From Abyssibius alkaniclasticus (lineage in GTDB: Bacteria > Pseudomonadota > Alphaproteobacteria > Rhodobacterales > Rhodobacteraceae): a DNA stretch of 64,000 nt. The notes beneath the pieces were generated by a model that saw only the letters and a list, made by a program, of their open reading frames with translations, was not told the DNA's origin and did no database searches. A program made the position numbers and the translations under genes. Of this stretch, positions 61,327 to 64,000 are shown piece after piece (position 1 is the first letter of the stretch; each line of letters opens with the position of its first letter). Location: assembly GCF_020447305.1 (NCBI RefSeq), contig NZ_CP095732.1, positions 2,512,501-2,576,500 of the forward strand, given 5' to 3'.

Positions 61327-63945
61327 ATGTCTAAAAAGATGCTTATTGATGCCACCCACGCCGAGGAAACGCGCGTTGTGGTGGTCGACGGAAACAAAGT
61401 TGAAGATTTCGATTTTGAGTCTGTAAACAAACGCCAGCTTGCCGGAAATATCTATCTAGCCAAGGTCACGCGGGTCGAACCCTCGTTGCAGGCGGCCTTT
61501 GTCGAATATGGCGGCAACCGGCACGGGTTTCTGGCCTTTTCCGAAGTTCACCCCGATTATTACCAAATTCCGCAAGCCGACCGTAAGGCGCTGCTTGAAG
61601 AAGAGGCCCGCGCCGCGCGTGAGGTCGAATCCGAGGAAGAGGAAAAGCCGAAACCGCGCAGCCGCACGCGCCGTCGTGGCGGCAAGAAGCGCGACGAGGC
61701 ACAGCAGGCCGATGCCCAGCAAAACGAAACTGCTGACAGCGACGAGGGCGCTGCCCAGGGCGACGCTGGCGATGTGAACGCCACGCAGCCGCTGGAAGAT
61801 GGCGCGCCCGCACAGGCCGATGAAACGGTCAGCGAACCGGCGGATATTGACGCAGATGCCGGCACCGGCCTGGTCGACAGCGATGATGACGGCAACGGCG
61901 ACGAGGACGGCGACGACCATCCGCAACTTGTTGAAACCCCCGAAGGCCGCAACCGCCGCCGCAAGCCCGCGCAAAAGCGTGGTGACTCTGAGCAGGCTGA
62001 TGACGAATACGAAACCGTTGGCGCGGATGATGTGGCCGAAGAGGTTGCCCCGCGCCGTGCGCCCCGCCACCGCCGCTACAAAATTCAGGAAGTGATCAAG
62101 GTGCGCCAGATCATGCTGATTCAGGTGGTCAAGGAAGAGCGCGGCAACAAGGGCGCTGCCGTTACCACCTACCTGTCGCTGGCCGGCCGCTACTGCGTGT
62201 TAATGCCCAATACCGCGCGTGGCGGTGGCATCAGCCGCAAGATCACCAATATCTCTGACCGCAAGAAGCTGAAAGAAATCGCCGCCGAAATTCAGGTGCC
62301 GAACGGCGCCGGGCTGATCATCCGCACGGCGGGCAGCCAGCGCACCAAGGCCGAGATCAAGCGCGATTACGAATATCTGCTGCGCCAATGGGAGCAGATT
62401 CGCGACCTCACGCTCAAATCTATGGCCCCGGCCCCGATTTACGAGGAAGGCAGCCTGATCAAACGTTCGATTCGCGACCTCTATAACCGCGATATCGACG
62501 AGATCTGGGTCGATGGCGAGGAAGGCTATCGCGAAGCCAAGGACTACATGAAAATGCTCATGCCGTCGCACGCCAAAAACGTGAAACGGTATGACGAATC
62601 ATTGCCGCTTTTTGCGCGCTATCAGGTGGAAAACTACCTGTCGGCCATGTTCAACCCGACCGTGCAGCTCAAATCGGGCGGCTATATCGTTATCGGCATC
62701 ACCGAAGCACTGGTCGCGATCGACGTGAACTCGGGCCGTTCAACGCGCGAGGGTTCCATCGAGGAAACCGCGCTGAAAACCAACCTTGAGGCCGCCGAAG
62801 AAGTTGCGCATCAGCTCAAGCTGCGCGACCTTGCCGGGCTGATCGTGATTGACTTCATCGACATGGAAGACCGCCGCAACAATCTGGCGGTTGAAAAGAA
62901 GATGAAGGACAAGCTGAAGAACGACCGCGCGCGCATTCAGGTGGGCCGCATTTCGGGCTTTGGCCTGATGGAGATGAGCCGCCAGCGCCTGCGCCCCGGC
63001 ATGATCGAGGCCACCACCCAGCCCTGCCCGCATTGCCACGGCACCGGCATTACACGTTCCAACGACTCGATGGCGCTGGCCATTTTGCGCGAGCTGGAAG
63101 AGGAAGGCGTGCGCAAACGCGCCCGCGAGGTGCTGGTGACAGCGCCGGTGGAGGTGGCCAACTACCTGCTGAACGCCAAGCGCGAGCATGTGACCACGGT
63201 TGAAACCCGCTTTGGCCTGTCGGTGCGGATCGAGGCCGATGCCAGCCTGATCAGCCCGGAATACCGTGTCGAGCGGTTCAAAACCACCACCCGCCCGGTG
63301 GTCGAGGTTGAAACCGTGTCCTTTACCTCGGTCGCAGCACCGGATGTTGAAGAAGACCGCAGCGCAGATGAGGCCCAGGCCGCGCCCGCGCCCGTTCCTG
63401 CCGATCCCGATGATGATGCACCGCGCAAAAAGCGCCGTCGGCGGCGGCGGCGCGGTGGCAAGGGCCGCAATGGTGAGGATGGCAGCAACGAGGCCGAGGC
63501 AAGTGTTGCAGCCGATGGCGAAAAGGCCGCCGACCCTGCACCGGAAGCAGAACCTGCCCCCCAGGACGATGCGCCCGCCGCACAGCCTGACACCGAAGCC
63601 GCACCGGAAACCAAGGCCAGAAAGCCGCGCGCCCGCAAGCCGCGTGCCAGCAAAAAAGACGCTGATGCAGCCAAGCTAAAGGAAGCCGCCGCCGAAACGC
63701 CGCAGGAAACAACGGAGGTCGCAGACGCACCTGCTGTTGCACCACCCGAACCGGATGAAGCACCCGAACCGGATGCAGCACCCGAAGCAGCGCGCAAACC
63801 GGCGCGCAAACGCGCCAAAGCATCGGCCATCGTTCAGGCGGTTATTGCCGACCCTGCCCCAAAGGCAGAACCGGCAGCCGATACCACCGCCGAACCCGAC
63901 GCCCCGCGCAAGCGCGGCTGGTGGTCGCGCGCGGTTGGCAAATAG
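61327..63945 (+). CDS. rne: Ribonuclease E
   Basis: 872-residue endoribonuclease and degradosome scaffold. It begins MSKKMLIDATHAEETRVVVV with the S1 RNA-binding domain (about 36-92), which is interrupted by a charged, low-complexity insertion (about 93-248) before resuming at KIRQ-like VIKVRQIMLIQVVKEERG. The DNase I-like catalytic part contains VAIDVNSGRSTREGS (Asp466) and VIDFIDMEDRR, and the zinc-link CPHC is at 567-570. The C-terminal 200 residues are disordered, rich in Ala, Pro, Glu, Arg and Lys, and likely hold partner-binding motifs. A hairpin follows the stop. Confidence 0.96.
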   Translation: MSKKMLIDATHAEETRVVVVDGNKVEDFDFESVNKRQLAGNIYLAKVTRVEPSLQAAFVEYGGNRHGFLAFSEVHPDYYQIPQADRKALLEEEARAAREVESEEEEKPKPRSRTRRRGGKKRDEAQQADAQQNETADSDEGAAQGDAGDVNATQPLEDGAPAQADETVSEPADIDADAGTGLVDSDDDGNGDEDGDDHPQLVETPEGRNRRRKPAQKRGDSEQADDEYETVGADDVAEEVAPRRAPRHRRYKIQEVIKVRQIMLIQVVKEERGNKGAAVTTYLSLAGRYCVLMPNTARGGGISRKITNISDRKKLKEIAAEIQVPNGAGLIIRTAGSQRTKAEIKRDYEYLLRQWEQIRDLTLKSMAPAPIYEEGSLIKRSIRDLYNRDIDEIWVDGEEGYREAKDYMKMLMPSHAKNVKRYDESLPLFARYQVENYLSAMFNPTVQLKSGGYIVIGITEALVAIDVNSGRSTREGSIEETALKTNLEAAEEVAHQLKLRDLAGLIVIDFIDMEDRRNNLAVEKKMKDKLKNDRARIQVGRISGFGLMEMSRQRLRPGMIEATTQPCPHCHGTGITRSNDSMALAILRELEEEGVRKRAREVLVTAPVEVANYLLNAKREHVTTVETRFGLSVRIEADASLISPEYRVERFKTTTRPVVEVETVSFTSVAAPDVEEDRSADEAQAAPAPVPADPDDDAPRKKRRRRRRRGGKGRNGEDGSNEAEASVAADGEKAADPAPEAEPAPQDDAPAAQPDTEAAPETKARKPRARKPRASKKDADAAKLKEAAAETPQETTEVADAPAVAPPEPDEAPEPDAAPEAARKPARKRAKASAIVQAVIADPAPKAEPAADTTAEPDAPRKRGWWSRAVGK

Positions 63946-63958
63946 GCCGAAAACGCCG

Positions 63959-63986
63959 AACCTTTCCGGTTTGCACCGGGAAGGTT
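63959..63986 (+). terminator. Hairpin after rne, possible terminator
   Basis: AACCTTTCCGG (63959-63969) pairs with CCGGGAAGGTT (63976-63986) with one mismatch and a 6-nt loop. No strong T run follows within the window, so termination may be inefficient or Rho-assisted. Confidence 0.5.
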
Positions 63987-64000
63987 CCTGCCGCTGCTGC

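Noticed and set aside
1-64000. CRISPR array, insertion sequence, prophage or genomic island
   Set aside because: No regularly spaced repeats, transposase, integrase or phage gene is seen, and gene order is that of a conserved chromosome.

Overview
This 64 kb window is a high-GC, gene-dense bacterial chromosome segment. Gene content and order point to an alphaproteobacterium of the Rhodobacterales (Rhodobacteraceae/Roseobacter type). The evidence is a nifR3(dusB)-ntrB-ntrC-ntrY-ntrX-trkA-trkH-hfq-hflX block, a fused IspDF, a DUF1476 (zeta-type ATP synthase inhibitor) protein, a stand-alone three-part B12-dependent methionine synthase module with DUF1638, and an RNase E whose S1 domain carries a large charged insertion. 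I cannot name the genus. The window is almost entirely core chromosome: I see no insertion sequence, prophage, integrase, CRISPR array or rRNA operon, and one tRNA (Asn, anticodon GTT).

Layout. 1-2.3 kb: an EnvZ-like sensor kinase cut by the left edge, divergent from a metallo-beta-lactamase-fold hydrolase. 2.3-7.3 kb: tRNA-Asn, then rnd, a diverged CobK-like protein, sufE, a homocysteine methyltransferase, a corrinoid-binding protein and DUF1638. 7.3-10.4 kb: an orphan DctB/DctD-like two-component pair. 10.5-15.5 kb: purine genes purQ, purS, purC and purB, with a DUF3592 membrane protein inside purQ-purS and a DUF1476 protein and a cation diffusion facilitator nearby. 16-23 kb: an AraC-type regulator and a complete peptide/nickel-type ABC importer with a Tat-exported binding protein. 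23-27 kb: miaA, DUF6165, a TPR-glycosyltransferase-like protein, a tiny secreted membrane peptide and an FkbM methyltransferase. 27.4-40 kb: a DUF475 membrane protein, then the long leftward hflX-to-dusB block covering nitrogen control, K+ uptake and RNA chaperone functions.

40-45 kb: ispDF-pgpA-pncC (4-bp overlaps), a COQ10-like protein, hpt, two small membrane proteins and lipA. 45-53 kb: catalase, a PLP-dependent decarboxylase, lpdA, DUF924, a YcaD-like MFS transporter, queA and a BCP peroxiredoxin. 53-64 kb is an envelope and RNA block: an M23 peptidase overlapping a bactofilin gene, a secreted M35-like metallopeptidase, prfB, PBP1A, an AmiC-type amidase and rne with a long leader.

The most noteworthy points are: the split methionine synthase module next to a degenerate precorrin-6A-reductase homologue; three AAA+ response regulators (DctD-like, NtrX, NtrC), all lacking the GAFTGA loop that contacts sigma-54; an 11-bp M23/bactofilin gene overlap; a secreted aspzincin-type peptidase; and two copies of a GC-rich palindrome, each at a convergent gene junction. 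I found nothing that clearly qualifies as a wholly undescribed system; the CobK-like/split-MetH neighbourhood is the best lead.
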